Assembly: GCF_026625845.1 (NCBI RefSeq)
Contig: NZ_CP113066.1
Location: 744,001 to 808,000, forward strand
From: Agrococcus sp. SL85
GTDB lineage: Bacteria > Actinomycetota > Actinomycetes > Actinomycetales > Microbacteriaceae
Direction of reading: 5' to 3'
DNA: 64,000 bases
In this document: piece by piece, positions 17,857 to 26,630 of the stretch
Position numbering within the stretch: position 1 is the stretch's first letter
How the letters are laid out: each line of letters starts with the position of its first letter
The notes under the pieces: generated by a model
The model's input: the letters and a program-made list of their open reading frames with translations, nothing else
What the model was told of the DNA's origin: nothing
Database searches by the model: none
Translations under genes and position numbers: made by a program

Positions 17857-17862
17857 GCCGCT

Positions 17863-17881
17863 GCGGCGCCTGAGGCGCCGC
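17863..17881. terminator. Hairpin between convergent operons
   Basis: GCGGCGCC, three-base loop, GGCGCCGC. Lies just after the GntR stop (17856) and before the convergent stop at 17905. Confidence 0.5.
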
Positions 17882-17904
17882 GATGCCGCAGGCGGGGCGC
17901 GCCG

Positions 17905-18807
17905 TCAGCGCGAGCGGTCGGTCGCGCCGCCACCCGCGATCGTGCGGTAGACGCCCGTGTGGTCGAGCCCGCCGTCGCCCGCGTCGGCCGCGGCCTCGAA
18001 GAGCGCGAGCGCCGTCTCGCCCGCGGGCAGGCGCAGGCCGCCGGCAGCGGCCGCCTCCTGCGCGTAGCGGAGGTCCTTCACCTGGTAGTCGATCGTGCCG
18101 CCGGGCTCGAAGGCCTCCGCGATCCAGTGGTGCCGCTTCTGCCGCAGCACCTCGCTGGCGGCGAGGCCTGCGCCGAGCGCGTCGGCGAGCGCGGTCGGAT
18201 CGATGCCGGCGGACCGGGCGAGCGCGAAGGCCTCCGAGAGCGCCGTGACCGTCTCGGCGACCACGAGCTGGTTGCAGAGCTTCGCCGTGGCGCCCGCGCC
18301 CGTCGGCCCCATGCGCGTGACGCGGCTCGCGCACGGCGCGAGCACCTCGGCCACGAGAGCGGCCTGCGCCTCGCTCCCGCCGACCATGACCGACAGCCGG
18401 CCCTCGGCGGCGCCGAGCACGCCGCCGGAGAGGGGCGCGTCGACCACGTCGACGCGCCCCTCCAGCTCGGCGGCGAGGGCACGCAGCGCCACGGGCGAGA
18501 CCGTGCCGCACACGACGAGCGTCGGCGCGCCCGCGCGCTCGCGCCAGCCCGCCAGCAGCCCCTCGGGGCCCTCGAGCACCTCGCGCACCTGCGCGAGGTC
18601 GGGCAGCACGGTCAGCACGACGTCGCACGCGGCGTCCGCGGGGGTCGCGGCGACGACCGCGCCCGCCTCCGAGCGCAGCGCCTCAGCCTTCTCCGGCGTG
18701 CGGTTCCACACCGCGAGCGGGCCGGCCGCGGCGATCAGCCGCGCCATCGGCATCCCCATCGCGCCGAGCCCCAGGAGGCTCAGCGAGCGGGCCGGCACGC
18801 CGCTCAC
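17905..18807 (-). CDS. NAD-binding beta-hydroxyacid dehydrogenase (6-phosphogluconate/3-hydroxyisobutyrate dehydrogenase type)
   Basis: 300 residues from the GTG at 18807, which overlaps the preceding stop (GTGA). Rossmann motif 'LSLLGLGAMGMPMARLIAAAG', family motif 'DAPLSGGVLGAAEGRLSVM', and catalytic Lys in 'GATAKLCNQL' (about residue 168). Last gene of the minus-strand TRAP operon, so it likely oxidises the imported acid or a product of the two SAF oxidoreductases. It is only distantly like the family member at 11185. Confidence 0.87.
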   Translation of the reverse strand: MSGVPARSLSLLGLGAMGMPMARLIAAAGPLAVWNRTPEKAEALRSEAGAVVAATPADAACDVVLTVLPDLAQVREVLEGPEGLLAGWRERAGAPTLVVCGTVSPVALRALAAELEGRVDVVDAPLSGGVLGAAEGRLSVMVGGSEAQAALVAEVLAPCASRVTRMGPTGAGATAKLCNQLVVAETVTALSEAFALARSAGIDPTALADALGAGLAASEVLRQKRHHWIAEAFEPGGTIDYQVKDLRYAQEAAAAGGLRLPAGETALALFEAAADAGDGGLDHTGVYRTIAGGGATDRSR

Positions 18808-20151
18808 CGCGCGAGTGCAGCCGCCGCGAGCGCCTCGGTCTCGCGGCGCAGCTCGATGGCCTGCGCGAGCGAGTCGTCGACCTCCACGTCGTCCCAGCGC
18901 ACGCTCTCGCCCTGGGCGATCGCGCGCTTCAGCGGCACATGGTGCGCGAGCGCGACGGGCAGGTAGCCCTCGGCGACCGAGGTGCGGGCCGAGACGAGCT
19001 TGCCGTAGACCGCGAAGCCTCCCTCGCCGTCGAGCGTCGAGCCCGCGGCCAGGTCGGTCTTCGCCGTCGCGACGACGTCGGCCGTGAAGCCCACGGCCGT
19101 GCCCGTGGCGACGCCGCGCAGCACCGCGTTGGCGATCGAGACGTTGAGCTCGAGCCCGACGTAGTGGTACGGCCGGTAGAGCGCCGCGTACTGCCCGCTC
19201 GGGTCCGGGTGCCACGGGTACTCCTGGAAGCAGCTCGCGACGTACTCGTTCGTGGCCTTCACCACGACGAAGACGCCCTCCTGCGTGTTGTGGGGGATCC
19301 AGTCGCCCTCGCGCGTGTAGCTCGACATGACGTCGACGGTGCCCTCGTGGGGCAGCACGCCGCCCGCCGACTCGGGCCTGCAGACCGTCGCGATCTCCTC
19401 AAGGTTGCCGGGCGTGAACGTGAGGCCCGCGTCGCCGGGCACGAGGCCCGCGGCGTTCGCGACCGCAGCCATCTCGATCGCGGCCTTCGTGCCGTCGCGG
19501 AAGGACGTGTGCATGTTGGGGTTCAGCTGCCCCGACTGCTTCAGCTCGTCCGAGAACTCCCAGTGGTCCCAGACGTTGTCGGGGTTCATCTGGTGGTAGC
19601 CGGGCAGGTACTTGGCGCCCTTGCCCGCGCAGACGACGTCGAAGCCGGAGGTGCGGGCCCAGTCGATGAGGCTCCCAGATGAGCGCGGGCTGGTCGCCGA
19701 ACGCCATGGAGTAGACGACGCCCGCGGCCTTGGCGCGCGCGGCGAGCGCGGGGCCGGCGAGGGCGTCGGCCTCGACCGTGACCATCATCACGTGCTTGCC
19801 GGAGTCGATGGCGGCGAGGGCGTGCTTGATGCCGACGATGGGGTTGCCCGTGGCCTCGACGATGACGTCGATGTCGGTGCGGAAGAGGTCCATCGCGTCG
19901 GCGATGACGGCCGTCCTCCCCTCGCTGAGCGCGTCGACCGAGTCGACGATCGCGTCCTCGGGCCAGCCGACGCGGGCGAGGGACTCGCGCGCGCGGGCGG
20001 TGTTGATGTCGGCGATCGCGGCCACCCGGACGCCCGGGATGTTGCGGGCCTGCGAGAGGTACATGGTGCCGAAGCGGCCGGAGCCGATGAGGCCGACGCG
20101 GATCGGACGGCCTGCGGCCTCCCGCTCCTGGAGCAGCTCGTGGAGGTTCAT
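18804..20151 (-). pseudogene. SAF-domain NAD(P)-dependent oxidoreductase (homoserine-dehydrogenase-like), apparent +1 frameshift
   Basis: Would be 448 residues. Starts MNLHELLQEREAAGRPIRVG and has the Rossmann motif IGSGRFGTMYL. An extra base in GAGGCTC (plus strand 19668-19674) breaks the frame after 'MAFGDQPALIWE'. The other frame then reads 'LIDWARTSGFDVVCAGKG' and runs to the stop. The C-terminal third is the SAF-like part ('LDGEGGFAVYGKLVSA'). The intact gene at 23325-24686 is a clear paralogue. Family enzymes combine a homoserine-dehydrogenase-type NAD domain with SAF; their substrates are poorly known. Possibly a sequencing error. Confidence 0.78.
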
Positions 20152-20278
20152 GGGTGCCTGCTTCCCTGGGTGGGTCGATGGAGGGGTCGGTGGGATCGCG
20201 CGGGCGCGACGGGTCGCGCCGCACCGCCTGGGTGCTCGGTGCGGCGCTGCGGGAGGGCGGGCCGGTCGGCCCGTGGTG

Positions 20279-20310
20279 GTGGCGGGGCCCCGAGGTCGGG
20301 GCCCCGCCAC
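20279..20310 (-). terminator. Intra-operon hairpin after dctP
   Basis: Perfect 14-bp stem (arms 20279-20292 and 20297-20310) with a 4-base loop, 4 bases after the dctP stop. It may protect the upstream message and limit readthrough into the downstream enzymes, giving more binding protein than enzyme. Confidence 0.6.
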
Positions 20311-20313
20311 GGG

Positions 20314-21327
20314 TCACATCGCGCGGATCTGCTCGACCCAGGTCTGCACCTGGTCCGGCAGGCCCTCGACGACGGGCGTGGTCGCCTCGATCCAGGCGTC
20401 GCGGTCGGTGATCTCGGTGAAGACGGCGCCGCCCTCCTCGAGCTGGGCGCGGTAGTCCTCGGTGTTCGTCACCGTGTTCTGGGTGTACTCCTGGCCGACC
20501 TCGTCGGCGACCTCGGTGATCGCGGTGCGGACGTCCTCGGGCAGGCCCTGCAGCGCGTCGTCCCACATGATGAAGTGGTAGTTCGCGAACATGTGGCTCG
20601 TCTCGCCGATGTTCGGCGCGACCTCGTGGATCGAGTTGAAGAGGATCGCGTCGAGCGGGTTCTCCTGGCCGTCGAGCACGCCCGACTCGAGCGCCGAGTA
20701 CACCTCGTTGAACGGCAGCGCCTCGGCGCGCGCGCCGAGCGCGTTCCAGGTGTCGAGCATCGTCTGCGCGCTGGGCGTGCGGATCGTGAGGCCCTGGAGG
20801 TCGCTCAGCTGGGTCACCGGCTCTTTCGTCGTGAGCTGGCGGGCGCCGCGGTACATGTTGCCGAGCAGCGCGTAGCCCGATGCCTCGGTGACAGCCGTCT
20901 TGATCTCGGCGCCGAGCTCGCCCTCCCACACCTCGAAGAACTGCTCGTCGTCCTCGTAGAGGAACGGCGCGGTCTCGACGGACGCGAGATCGGTGTACGC
21001 CTCGACCGAGAGCATCGACTCGATGACGATGTCGACGGAGTCGATCTGCAGGCCGTCGATCATCTCCTCCCACGTGCCGAGCGTGGAGTCGGAGTGGATC
21101 TCGACCGTCACCTGGCCGTCGGTGGCCTCCTCGATCCGCTCGGCGAACTGCTCCGCGGCCCACTGGCGCGGGTCGGTGGTGGAGCCGGCGTGGCCGAGCA
21201 CGAGGGTGATCGGCTGGCCGTCGTCCTCGCCGCCGCCGCTGGCAGCGGGGTCGGCGCCGCCGGACGAGCAGCCCGCGAGGGCGAGGGCGACGATGCCCGC
21301 GCCGGCGATGAGCTTGGTGGTGCGCAT
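20314..21327 (-). CDS. dctP: TRAP transporter solute-binding lipoprotein (DctP family)
   Basis: 337 residues. Lipoprotein signal MRTTKLIAGAGIVALALAGC (Cys at residue 20), then a DctP fold: 'LVLGHAGSTTDPRQWAAEQF', the conserved Arg region 'QGLTIRTPSAQTMLDTWNAL' that binds the ligand carboxylate, and 'LDGQENPLDAI'. It captures an organic acid outside the cell, probably a sugar acid given the neighbours. ATG with an AAAGGAA site. Followed by a strong hairpin. Confidence 0.93.
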   Translation of the reverse strand: MRTTKLIAGAGIVALALAGCSSGGADPAASGGGEDDGQPITLVLGHAGSTTDPRQWAAEQFAERIEEATDGQVTVEIHSDSTLGTWEEMIDGLQIDSVDIVIESMLSVEAYTDLASVETAPFLYEDDEQFFEVWEGELGAEIKTAVTEASGYALLGNMYRGARQLTTKEPVTQLSDLQGLTIRTPSAQTMLDTWNALGARAEALPFNEVYSALESGVLDGQENPLDAILFNSIHEVAPNIGETSHMFANYHFIMWDDALQGLPEDVRTAITEVADEVGQEYTQNTVTNTEDYRAQLEEGGAVFTEITDRDAWIEATTPVVEGLPDQVQTWVEQIRAM

Positions 21328-21359
21328 GGGGTTCCTTTCGGGGTGGTGGAGGTGGTGCG

Positions 21360-22682
21360 TCACTCGCCGAGCAGCACGGACGGCAGCCAGAGGGAGATCT
21401 GCGGGATGTAGGTGATGAGGAGCATGTAGATGAGGCCGGTCAGCAGGAACGGCCACGCGGCGCGGATCGCGGAGAGGAACTTCACCTTCGAGATCTCGGC
21501 CGAGAGCATCAGCGCGATGCCGACGGGCGGGGTGATGAGGCCGATGCCGAGGTTGACGACGATGATGATGCCGAGGTGCACGGGGTCGACGCCCGCCGCC
21601 GTGAGCACCGGCAGCAGGATGGGCGTGATGATGATGAGCGCCGCGTTGGCCTCGATGAACATGCCCGCGATGAGCAGCATGATGTTGACGAGGATGAGCA
21701 GCACGACCAGGTTGTCGGTGAAGCCGAAGATCGCCTCGGCGGCCGCCTGCGGCACGCCTCCGGACGTGAGCGCCCAGGAGTAGAGCTGCGCCGCCGCGAG
21801 GACGAGCATGATGAGGCCGACCATGAGCGCCGACTCGGCGAAGGCGGTGACGAGCTTCTTCCAGGTGAGCTCGCGGTAGACGAACAGGCCCACCACCAGT
21901 GCGTAGACGACGGCGACGGCAGCGGCCTCGGTCGGCGTGAACCAGCCGAACCGGATGCCCGCGAGGATCACGAGCGGCAGCAGCAGGGCGGGGAGCGCCG
22001 CGACGACGGCCTTGCCCAGCTTCGGGCGCTCCTCCTTGGGGGTGACGCCGACCAGCTTGGGGTCGGGCGCCTTCGCGAACGCCTCCTCGGTGAAGCCCTG
22101 CTTCCGCACGGTGAGGTGGACGGTGACCATGACCATCGCGATGTAGAGGATGGCGGGGACGATGCCGGCGAAGAAGAGCGCGCCGATCGACGTGCCGGAG
22201 ACGACGCCGTAGACGATCATCGTGATCGACGGCGGCATGATGGGCGCCACGATCGGCGCCGCGGCCGTGACCGCCGCCGTGTACGCGGCCTTGTAGTCGC
22301 GCGCCTTCATCGCGGGGATGAGGATGCGGCCGAGGCTCGAGATGTCGGCGACGGCCGAGCCCGAGATGCCGCCGAAGAAGAGCGCCGAGAGCACGTTCGT
22401 CTGCGCGAGGCCACCGCGCATCCCGCCGACGATCGCGTCGGCGAGGCCGAGCAGCCGCTTCGTGATGCCGCCGGCGTTCATGATGCCGCCGGCGAGGATG
22501 AACAGCGGGATCGCGAGGAGCGCGAACGGCGTGATGCCGGCGACGATGCGCTGCGCGCCGATCGTCAGCGGGGTGTCGGTGACGAGCCAGAGCGTGATGA
22601 TCGACGCGAGCGCGAGCGCGAACCCGATCGGGACGCGGAGGAGCATGCCTCCGAGGAAGTTGCCGAGCAGCAGAGGACCCAT
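21360..22682 (-). CDS. dctM: TRAP transporter large permease (DctM)
   Basis: 440 residues with about twelve hydrophobic segments; the family motif 'GGISGSAVADISSLGRILIPAM' sits near residue 90-115 and 'PTEAAAVAVVYAL' in the second half. It is the sodium-coupled channel component that works with DctP and DctQ. The ATG at 22682 has a GGGAGAG site; a GTG at 22688 overlapping the dctQ stop is an alternative start. Confidence 0.95.
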   Translation of the reverse strand: MGPLLLGNFLGGMLLRVPIGFALALASIITLWLVTDTPLTIGAQRIVAGITPFALLAIPLFILAGGIMNAGGITKRLLGLADAIVGGMRGGLAQTNVLSALFFGGISGSAVADISSLGRILIPAMKARDYKAAYTAAVTAAAPIVAPIMPPSITMIVYGVVSGTSIGALFFAGIVPAILYIAMVMVTVHLTVRKQGFTEEAFAKAPDPKLVGVTPKEERPKLGKAVVAALPALLLPLVILAGIRFGWFTPTEAAAVAVVYALVVGLFVYRELTWKKLVTAFAESALMVGLIMLVLAAAQLYSWALTSGGVPQAAAEAIFGFTDNLVVLLILVNIMLLIAGMFIEANAALIIITPILLPVLTAAGVDPVHLGIIIVVNLGIGLITPPVGIALMLSAEISKVKFLSAIRAAWPFLLTGLIYMLLITYIPQISLWLPSVLLGE

Positions 22683-22684
22683 GG

Positions 22685-23239
22685 TCACATCTCTCCCTTC
22701 ACCATCGTGTCCTCCTCGGACTGGAACAGGACGCGCGAGGGGAGCGGATCCACCTCGGGGTCGGGGTTGCGCACGAGCCTCCACCAGGCCTCGATCGCGA
22801 AGAGCGCCGAGATGCCGCAGCCGACGGGCACGGCGAGGGAGATGAGGCCGAACGGCAGGTCGATCCCCGGCATGTTGCGGCGGAGCGCGCTGGGCAGGGC
22901 CTCGATGCCGTAGAGCACCAGGACCGCGAGCGTGAAGAGCACGAGGGCGCTGGCGACGGTCGTGACCGCGATGCGCAGCCACCGCCGCTGGGGCAGGTAC
23001 TCCCAGATGTCGAGCACCATGTGCCGGCCCTGGCGGACGCCGAGCGCGATGGCGAGCATCGCGAGCCAGACGAAGGCGAGCGAGGCGACCTCGGTGGTCC
23101 ACGACGAGCTCTCGCGGGTGACGTAGCGGGCGAGCACCTGCCACGAGACCGAGATCACGATGAGCGCGAGGAAGGCCACGCAGAGCCATTGGACGATGAC
23201 GTCGAGCATCGACATGATGCGATCGACCAGTCGTGGCAT
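22685..23239 (-). CDS. dctQ: TRAP transporter small permease (DctQ)
   Basis: 184 residues, four hydrophobic segments. 'VISVSWQVLARYV' and 'WTTEVASLAFVWLAMLAIALG' are the usual DctQ signatures. It stabilises the large permease. ATG at 23239 with an AAAGGAGCG site. Its C-terminus ends just before dctM. A palindromic operator lies 58 bases upstream. Confidence 0.93.
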   Translation of the reverse strand: MPRLVDRIMSMLDVIVQWLCVAFLALIVISVSWQVLARYVTRESSSWTTEVASLAFVWLAMLAIALGVRQGRHMVLDIWEYLPQRRWLRIAVTTVASALVLFTLAVLVLYGIEALPSALRRNMPGIDLPFGLISLAVPVGCGISALFAIEAWWRLVRNPDPEVDPLPSRVLFQSEEDTMVKGEM

Positions 23240-23296
23240 GTTCGCTCCTTTGCGAATGGGTGGCGGTGCCGGGATCGAGTGAAGCAGTGGGTTCGG

Positions 23297-23314
23297 TCGA
23301 CTGTCAACAGTCGA
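23297..23314 (-). promoter_or_regulatory. Palindromic operator between the first SAF gene and dctQ
   Basis: TCGACTGTCAACAGTCGA is an 8+2+8 inverted repeat and the most symmetrical of the four sites. On the minus strand it contains TTGACA, which could be a -35 for an internal promoter of dctQMP; no good -10 was found at 17-18 bases. Confidence 0.65.
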
Positions 23315-23324
23315 ACGCGCGCTG

Positions 23325-24686
23325 TTACGGAGTCGTGATGCCGTGCTCGGCGCGGAACTCCGCCTCGAGCTCGCGGCGCACCTTGACGGCCGCGAGGGTC
23401 TCGTCGGCGTCGACGTCCGCCCACGTGACCGAGCGGTCCTTGGGGACGTCGCGCACGAGCTTGGCGCCGTGCGCGAGGCCCAGCGGCAGCGCGCCGTGCT
23501 CGAGCGAGTAGGAGGCGGGGCGCAGCTTCCCGAAGACGGTGAAGCCGCCCTCCCCGTCGAGCGTCTCGCCGGCCCGCAGGTCGCGCTTGGCGGTCGTGAC
23601 GACGTCGCCGCGGAAGCCCGTGGGGGCTCCGGTGGCCTCGCCGCGCAGCACCGCGCTCGCGATCGAGACCCCGAGCTCGAGGCCGATCATGTGGTACGGC
23701 CGGAAGAGCGAGCCGTAGCGGCCCGTCTCGTCGGTCTTGACGCCGTACTCGGCGAAGCACTGCACCGCGTAGTCGGTCCTGGCCTCGAAGGTGACGTAGA
23801 CGCCCCAGCGGAGGTCCCGCTCCACCTCGCTGCCGTCGCGGTGCAGGCTCGAGGCGATCTCGACGGTGCCGCGGCGGTCGAGCGAGCCGCCGACGCTGCG
23901 CTCGCGGAACACGTGCGGGAGGTCGTCGACGCCGGCGGCGGGGAACGCCAGGCCGTCGAGCTGCGGCTCGAGGCCCGTGCCGTTGGCGACGGCCGCCATC
24001 TCGATCGCCGACTTCGTGCCGTCGAGGAACGAGTTGAACATCTTGGGGTTGAAGTCGCCGCTCGCGAGCTGCTCGTCGCTGAAGCCGTAGTGGTCCCACA
24101 CGGTGTCGGGCGTCGAGTAGTGGTACTCGGGCAGGTACTTCGTGCCCTTGCCCGCCGCGACGACGTCGAAGCCGACGGTGCGGCACCAGTCGACGAGCTC
24201 GGAGATGAGGGCCGGCTGGTCGCCGTAGGCCATCGAGTAGACGACGCCCGCGGCGGCGGCGCGGCGCTGCAGCAGCGGGCCCACCATGCAGTCGGCCTCG
24301 ACGTTGACCATGATCACGTGCTTGCCGTGGTCGATCGCGGCGACGGCGTGGTCGGTGCCGACGATCGGGTTGCCCGTGACCTCCAGGATCACCTCGACCG
24401 CGGGGTGACGGATGAGCGCCATCGAGTCGTCGATCACGGCGGTGAGGCCCGTGCGGGCGGCCTCGTCGAGCGTCGCGGCGGCGACGCGGTCGGCATCCCA
24501 GCCGGTGCGGGCGAGCGCATCCTTCGCCTTCGGCACGTCGATGTCGGCGACGCCCACGACGTGGAGCTCGGGCGTGACCGAGGCCTGCGTGAGGAACATC
24601 GAGGCGAACTTGCCGGCACCGATGACGCCCACCCGGATGGGGCCGGACTCGGCGTTCCGTCGCTGCAGCAGCGTGTAGAGGTTCAA
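23325..24686 (-). CDS. SAF-domain NAD(P)-dependent oxidoreductase (homoserine-dehydrogenase-like)
   Basis: 453 residues. NAD(P) domain starts at about residue 18 (IRVGVIGAGKFASMFLTQA) and 'EVILEVTGNPIVGTDHAVAAI' matches homoserine-dehydrogenase-type Rossmann folds. The C-terminal part ('GETLDGEGGFTVFGKLRP') is SAF-like, as in UxaA or antifreeze-type proteins. It is the intact paralogue of 18804-20151. First gene of the TRAP operon, under a promoter whose -10 overlaps an operator. The reaction is not established for this family; oxidation of a tetronate or related acid is plausible. Confidence 0.82.
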   Translation of the reverse strand: MNLYTLLQRRNAESGPIRVGVIGAGKFASMFLTQASVTPELHVVGVADIDVPKAKDALARTGWDADRVAAATLDEAARTGLTAVIDDSMALIRHPAVEVILEVTGNPIVGTDHAVAAIDHGKHVIMVNVEADCMVGPLLQRRAAAAGVVYSMAYGDQPALISELVDWCRTVGFDVVAAGKGTKYLPEYHYSTPDTVWDHYGFSDEQLASGDFNPKMFNSFLDGTKSAIEMAAVANGTGLEPQLDGLAFPAAGVDDLPHVFRERSVGGSLDRRGTVEIASSLHRDGSEVERDLRWGVYVTFEARTDYAVQCFAEYGVKTDETGRYGSLFRPYHMIGLELGVSIASAVLRGEATGAPTGFRGDVVTTAKRDLRAGETLDGEGGFTVFGKLRPASYSLEHGALPLGLAHGAKLVRDVPKDRSVTWADVDADETLAAVKVRRELEAEFRAEHGITTP

Positions 24687-24730
24687 GGGTCTGCTCCTTC
24701 GCAGCCGATGCGCCGAAGCGCCGTGTTTGA

Positions 24731-24765
24731 TTGTTGACAGTAAAACCTCACAGCGCTCGCGTCAA
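24731..24765 (-). promoter_or_regulatory. Promoter and operator of the SAF/TRAP operon
   Basis: On the minus strand: TTGACG (24765-24760), a 17-base spacer, TACTGT (24742-24737). The operator TACTGTCAACAA (24742-24731) covers the -10 and differs from the CTGTCAACAG core only in its last base. One GntR paralogue probably represses here. Confidence 0.75.
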
Positions 24766-24790
24766 CCTCCGTTCGCGCGTCCTCCCTGTC

Positions 24791-24893
24791 GTCGAGTGGC
24801 GCCGTTCGGCGGTGAGTGGCGCCGATCGGCTGGGATTGGCGGCGAGATCCAGCCGTTCGGCGCCACTCGACGCCAGGAGTCGCCACTCACCGC
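24791..24893. repeat. Intergenic inverted-repeat element with GAGTGGC arms
   Basis: Four arms share GAGTGGC or its complement. GTCGAGTGGCGCCG minus its first base pairs with CGGCGCCACTCGAC (24858-24871); GGTGAGTGGCG (24811-24821) pairs with CGCCACTCACC (24881-24891). The pairs cross rather than nest, so they cannot form at the same time except as a pseudoknot. Not coding. The element at 45218-45334 has a similar layout. Confidence 0.6.
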
Positions 24894-24971
24894 ATGGGGT
24901 CGCGGCGTGCGGCAGCGGGTCGGATCAGCTTCGGCGGGGCGGCGCGGACAGCGGCGAGGCGGAGGGCCGGG

Positions 24972-26022
24972 TCAGCGCGGGCGGACGGCTCGGGAGGCGG
25001 CGGCGACCGCGACGGCGACCGCGACGCCGATGAGGGTCTCGAGCACGCGGTCGGCGAGCAGCTGCGGCACGGGCTCGGGGCTCGAGGCGTGCACGAGCAC
25101 GAGCGCGAGCGGCGTCACGGCCACCAGCGCGAGGCCGTAGTTGCGCACCACGACGAGCCTCGGCGGCCGCCTGCAGCAGCACGACCGCGAGCACGACGCC
25201 GAGCGGCGGCAGCTCGAGCAGCAGCAGGAGCGCGGCGACGACGATGCCGAGGCACGTGCCGAGGATGCGGTGGGCGCCGCGCGCGAGCTGCACGGCCACG
25301 CCGCGCCCCACGAAGGGCACGACGGCGGCGAGCATCGCCCAGTAGGGGTGCCCGATCTGCGCGGCCGTCGCGATGGCGCCCGCGAGCGCCACCGCGATCG
25401 CGGTCGTGGCCGCGTGCCGGCCGATGCCCGCCGGTCGTGGCCGGCTGCGCGGCTGGTGCGCGGCGGGCAGCAGGGCCTGCTCGAGCACGCCGAGGAGCAC
25501 CGAGAGCGTCGCGGCGCCCGCGGCGACGAGCGCTGCCACGCCGACACCGGGCCAGTCGCCGGGCACCGTCGCGCTCGCGCCCACCGCGAACACGGGGAAC
25601 AGCGCTCCCGGGGGCGACCACCCCTGGCGGTCCGAGAGCCAGGACCCGAGCGCCGCCACCGCCGTCACGACGGGGATCGCGAGCCACGCCCTCGCGTCAC
25701 TCGTCCCGACCGCGGCGCCCAGCACCACGGCGCCCGTGAGCAGGAGCCCATGCCGCACCTGGATGCGCCAGCGGCCTGCGCTCGGCAGCCGGCCGCCGTA
25801 GAGCGATGCGAAGATGCCGAAGCTCGCGTAGAGGCCGAGGTCGAGGCGCCCCGCGAGCGCGAGCCCGCCGAGCACCAGCAGCATCGCGAGGCCCGCCCGG
25901 GCGGCCACGCGCCAGTCGCCGACCGAGGGGTGGAAGCGCACGAGCTCGCGGCCCGCGTCGCGCAGCACCCCGCCGATGCGGGAGCGACGATCGCGGGGGT
26001 GGGATGCGGCGGGCTCGGTCAT
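24972..26022 (-). pseudogene. FUSC family membrane protein, apparent +1 frameshift
   Basis: Would be 349 residues. Starts MTEPAASHPRDRRSRIG; about nine to ten hydrophobic segments ('WRVAARAGLAMLLVLGGLAL', 'VAALVAAGAATLSVLLGVL', 'PYWAMLAAVVPFVGRG'). An extra base in GAGCCTC (plus 25155-25161) shifts the frame after 'LLQAAAE'. The other frame continues 'LVVVRNYGLALVAVTPLALV' to the stop at 24972. Relatives resemble aromatic-acid exporters. It diverges from the lipoprotein at 26100. Correcting one base gives a full gene. Confidence 0.75.
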
Positions 26023-26087
26023 GCGCCTCCATCCTCCCGCGCGCACAGGGCTGTGGAGGGCGCCCGACCGGGTCGCACCCCGTCGAT

Positions 26088-26099
26088 TACTCTGCCCGC
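26088..26099 (+). promoter_or_regulatory. Leaderless -10 element
   Basis: TACTCT (26088-26093) six bases before the ATG at 26100. Confidence 0.55.
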
Positions 26100-26630
26100 A
26101 TGCGCCGAACCACCCCCGCAGCCCTCGCCCTCGCAGCGATCGCAGGCGCGCTGCTGGCCGGCTGCACGCCCGAGCCGCCCGCCGAGACGACGCCGCCGCC
26201 GACGGCGGAGCCGTCCGTCTCGGAGGAGGACGCCCGGGCGGCTTGGGAGGTCTACCAGCAACGACTTTCCGAACTCGGTGCTCAGCCCGAGTCAGCGGAA
26301 CTCGAGGACCTCCTGACGGTGGCTGGCTCAGACCTGGCGCAAGATCAACTCGAGAACATGCAGCGCGCCGCTGATCGGCGCATCCGAGTTGAGGGGAATC
26401 GTCGGACAAGCGCCTTCGAGTTCGATCAAGCAGCACAGTCCGCTAGGGCGGCCGTCTGCATCGACGTCTCGGATGAACGCGTTGTCGGCGATGAGGGCAG
26501 GGAGATCGAAACCGGCGAGCCGAGGACGACGATCGCGAGGTCGGTGACTTTCGCAAGAGTTGATGGAGCCACCCTCGTCACTCAAGAGCAGGAGTTCGAG
26601 GGCCCACCGGAGTTGAACCCATGCGATTGA
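26100..26630 (+). CDS. Lipoprotein, unknown function
   Basis: 176 residues. Lipoprotein signal with LLAGC (Cys at about residue 22), then a Pro/Thr-rich spacer and a helical domain of unknown fold. From about codon 45 the base composition falls well below that of its surroundings, so the 3' part may come from another source. It overlaps the next gene by ten bases. The two probably function together at the cell surface. Confidence 0.7.
   Translation: MRRTTPAALALAAIAGALLAGCTPEPPAETTPPPTAEPSVSEEDARAAWEVYQQRLSELGAQPESAELEDLLTVAGSDLAQDQLENMQRAADRRIRVEGNRRTSAFEFDQAAQSARAAVCIDVSDERVVGDEGREIETGEPRTTIARSVTFARVDGATLVTQEQEFEGPPELNPCD

Noticed and set aside
24791..24893. CRISPR array
   Set aside because: Only a few short arms in both orientations; no regular direct repeats with spacers and no cas genes.
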